A stretch of DNA of 9,181 nt from Bacillota bacterium (GTDB lineage: Bacteria; Bacillota; Clostridia; Christensenellales; Borkfalkiaceae): assembly GCA_003343765.1 (NCBI GenBank), contig QAKO01000049.1, forward strand, positions 1 through 9,181. The letters run 5' to 3'. The notes beneath the pieces are model-generated. The model worked only from the letters and a program-made list of their open reading frames with translations. It made no database searches and was not told the DNA's origin. This document shows, in pieces, positions 7,519 to 9,181 of the stretch (position 1 is its first letter; every line of letters starts with the position of its first letter). A program made the translations under genes and the position numbers.

Positions 7519-8486
7519 GTGAGTATTTACTGGAAACGAAAAATCTGTGCAAATACTTTGATGTGGGAAAAGGTTTGAAGCTTCATGCCGTTGACGGTGT
7601 TTCAATCAAAATACCAAGAGGGAAGACCTTGGGCATTGTAGGAGAAAGCGGCTGCGGAAAAACAACTTTGGGGCGAACGGTATTGGGACTGCTGAGCGCC
7701 ACAAGCGGTGAGATCCTTTATGAAGGGAACGATGTTTCCAAGATGTCCGGCGAGCAGCTGCGTAATATGCGGCGGAAGATGCAGATCATTTTCCAGGACC
7801 CCTATTCCAGTCTTAATCCCAGGCACTCTGTATCCCAGGCGATAGCGGAACCATTGATCGTATTAGGGAAGATGCGGAATAAGCAGGCGCTGAAAGAAAA
7901 GGTCTGTGAGCTGATGGATGTAGTGGGGTTGGACAGGCGCTTTTATTACTCATATCCCCATGAACTTGACGGCGGGCGGAGGCAGAGAATCGGGATCGCC
8001 AGGGCATTGGCATTGGGACCGGAATTCATTGTTTGTGATGAGCCGGTTTCAGCGCTGGATGTGTCCATCCAGGCACAGATCCTCAATCTTCTTATGGACA
8101 TACAGGAAGAAAAGCATATCTCGTATTTGTTTATTACCCACAATCTTTCCGTTGTCAAACATATCTCCCATGAGATCGCTGTTTTGTACCTGGGCCAGTG
8201 CGTGGAGCAGTGCGAAACATCCGCATTATTTGAGAAGCCCTTACATCCGTATACAAAAGCCCTGTTGGATTCTATTCTGGCGCCGGAGATTGAAACACGA
8301 AATAAAGAATTTCATATTATTCGCGGAGAGATCACCAGCCCTGTCAATCCTCCGGTGGGATGTCGTTTTGCGGCAAGATGTCCCTATGCAGGCGAACAAT
8401 GTACGAGGGAGAACGTTCCTTTTGAAGAAGTAGAAAAGAATCACTTTGTTGCTTGTATCCGGTGCAGAGAAATCAACAATATATGA
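7515..8486 (+). CDS. dppF: Peptide ABC transporter ATPase, DppF/OppF type, with atypical signature motif
   Basis: This 323-residue ATPase is the partner of the DppD-type subunit. It has Walker A GESGCGKTT (43-51), Q-loop Gln94 in FQDPYSSLNPR (the last part is typical of DppF/OppF), Walker B FIVCDEP with Asp175 and Glu176, and switch His209 in ITHNLS. The signature reads ELDGGRRQR (150-158): Asp152 stands where the canonical LSGGQ has Ser, and Arg155 where it has Gln. This looks like a real variant, since the surrounding motifs are perfect. I recall similar forms in other Bacillota peptide-importer ATPases but cannot check this. The C-terminal extension has Cys283, Cys289, Cys296 and Cys314, again fitting a possible iron-sulfur site. 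The ATG at 7515 overlaps the previous stop by 4 bases and is served by AAGGAG at 7501-7506, 8 bases before it. Confidence 0.95.
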   Translation: MSEYLLETKNLCKYFDVGKGLKLHAVDGVSIKIPRGKTLGIVGESGCGKTTLGRTVLGLLSATSGEILYEGNDVSKMSGEQLRNMRRKMQIIFQDPYSSLNPRHSVSQAIAEPLIVLGKMRNKQALKEKVCELMDVVGLDRRFYYSYPHELDGGRRQRIGIARALALGPEFIVCDEPVSALDVSIQAQILNLLMDIQEEKHISYLFITHNLSVVKHISHEIAVLYLGQCVEQCETSALFEKPLHPYTKALLDSILAPEIETRNKEFHIIRGEITSPVNPPVGCRFAARCPYAGEQCTRENVPFEEVEKNHFVACIRCREINNI

Positions 8487-8487
8487 C

Positions 8488-8495
8488 AGAAGGAG
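8488..8495 (+). promoter_or_regulatory. Strong ribosome binding site for the substrate-binding lipoprotein
   Basis: AGAAGGAG lies 7 bases before the ATG at 8503, in the 16-base gap after the dppF stop. Match and spacing are near ideal, consistent with the need for more binding protein than channel subunits. Confidence 0.75.
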
Positions 8496-8502
8496 AAGAA
8501 AA

Positions 8503-9181
8503 ATGAAAACTGTAAGCAGAAGAATCCTCGTATCATTATTGGCATTGACGATGCTGACAGCGCTTCTGGCGGGATGCTCTGACTCGCAGGGACAGTCAGG
8601 AACAGGAGCAAAAACCAGTATTACTATCATGTCCGCTATGCCCACAGATACCTTTGATCCCTTTCCTGCTGAAGGATCTACGCCTGAGACCCAGTATGCA
8701 GAGTCCCAGTTGTCCCGTGATGCGGTTGCGATGAACATGGTATACAGCCATCTGGTAAAAATCGGAGAAAAAGGTGAGGTCTTACCGGATATTGCTGAAT
8801 CCTGGGACGAATCATCGGATGAGTATATCACTTTTACCATCAGAAAAGATGTCAAATTTTCAAATGGAGAGGCTTTGACAGCAGATGATGTCATCTTTTC
8901 ACTGGAATCCTACCGGGAGAGCCTTTTTGGCTCCATGACGGTGCTGCCTTATACAACGATTGAGAAGGTCAGTGATACGGAAATCAAGGTAGGGAAGCTG
9001 TACCCCTATTCCAAGACACTGGAATTTATTGCCATGAGTACGCCTATTGTGTCAAAAGAAGCCTACGAAGCAGAGGGCGGAAAAGAAGCGTATCGCTATA
9101 CGCCGGTCGGCAGCGGCCCGTACATCGTGGAAGATATCAACGATGCAGGTGATATTACCTTTAAGCGTAATGACAATTACT
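8503..9181 (+). CDS. Peptide-binding lipoprotein of the ABC importer (SBP_bac_5 family), N-terminal part, cut by the right edge
   Basis: The reading frame is open from the ATG at 8503 to the window edge, giving 226 residues of a protein that is usually about 500-560 long. The N-terminus is a lipoprotein signal: a positively charged start with Lys2, Arg6 and Arg7, a hydrophobic stretch (8-20) and the lipobox LLAGC with Cys25 as the lipid-modified residue. A Ser/Gly/Gln-rich linker follows. The family signature is clear at about 110-131: FTIRKDVKFSNGE followed by LTADDVIFSLE. The later GSGPYIVE motif (about 203-210) is also typical. It should sit anchored outside the membrane and deliver ligand to the two permeases. 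Its place after the ATPase genes, not before the permeases as in enteric dpp, is a normal variation. The ligand cannot be told from this part, because many pocket residues are in the missing C-terminal half. Confidence 0.94.
   Translation, partial: MKTVSRRILVSLLALTMLTALLAGCSDSQGQSGTGAKTSITIMSAMPTDTFDPFPAEGSTPETQYAESQLSRDAVAMNMVYSHLVKIGEKGEVLPDIAESWDESSDEYITFTIRKDVKFSNGEALTADDVIFSLESYRESLFGSMTVLPYTTIEKVSDTEIKVGKLYPYSKTLEFIAMSTPIVSKEAYEAEGGKEAYRYTPVGSGPYIVEDINDAGDITFKRNDNY

Noticed and set aside
8241..8894. Minus-strand open frame (217 codons) spanning the end of dppF and the start of the lipoprotein gene
   Set aside because: Both strands cannot be coding with such good motifs on the + strand (cysteine motif, lipobox, SBP_bac_5 signature). 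No ribosome binding site or domain supports it.

Overview
The window looks like part of a chromosome from a Gram-positive Bacillota, most likely a Clostridia (Lachnospiraceae-like) bacterium. The basis is moderate GC, strong AGGAGG-type ribosome binding sites, a lipoprotein-type substrate-binding protein instead of a periplasmic one, and Clostridia-like protein sequences. No rRNA or other phylogenetic marker is present, so the assignment is an inference.

The layout is nine genes, all on the + strand, with no gap larger than 48 bases. Several overlap or nearly touch, so this reads as the middle of one long operon. The promoter and the terminator both lie outside the window. In order: (1) the 3' part of an amidohydrolase-fold protein that has lost its visible metal ligands (3-713); (2) a metal-competent amidohydrolase (762-1898); (3) a prolyl-oligopeptidase-family serine peptidase (1882-3927); (4) a small alpha/beta-hydrolase esterase (3930-4676); (5-8) two permeases and two ATPases of a dipeptide/oligopeptide (Dpp/Opp) ABC importer (4669-8486); (9) the 5' part of its substrate-binding lipoprotein (8503 to the window edge).

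The likely joint function is uptake and breakdown of peptides or peptide-like compounds. The lipoprotein captures the ligand outside the cell, the DppBC channel and DppDF ATPases import it, and the cytoplasmic hydrolases (none with an export signal) cleave ester, internal peptide and terminal amide bonds. The substrate cannot be read from the sequence.

The most unusual point is the first gene. It aligns well with the second through the C-terminal half of the barrel and the composite beta-domain, but Ser, Gly and Ile stand where the second has His, His and Asp metal ligands. This suggests a pseudoenzyme next to its active relative. Smaller oddities are a Ser-to-Asp change in the ABC signature of the second ATPase and altered substrate-pocket residues in the oligopeptidase. 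No mobile element, CRISPR array, tRNA, rRNA, riboswitch or non-coding stretch over 300 bases was seen.
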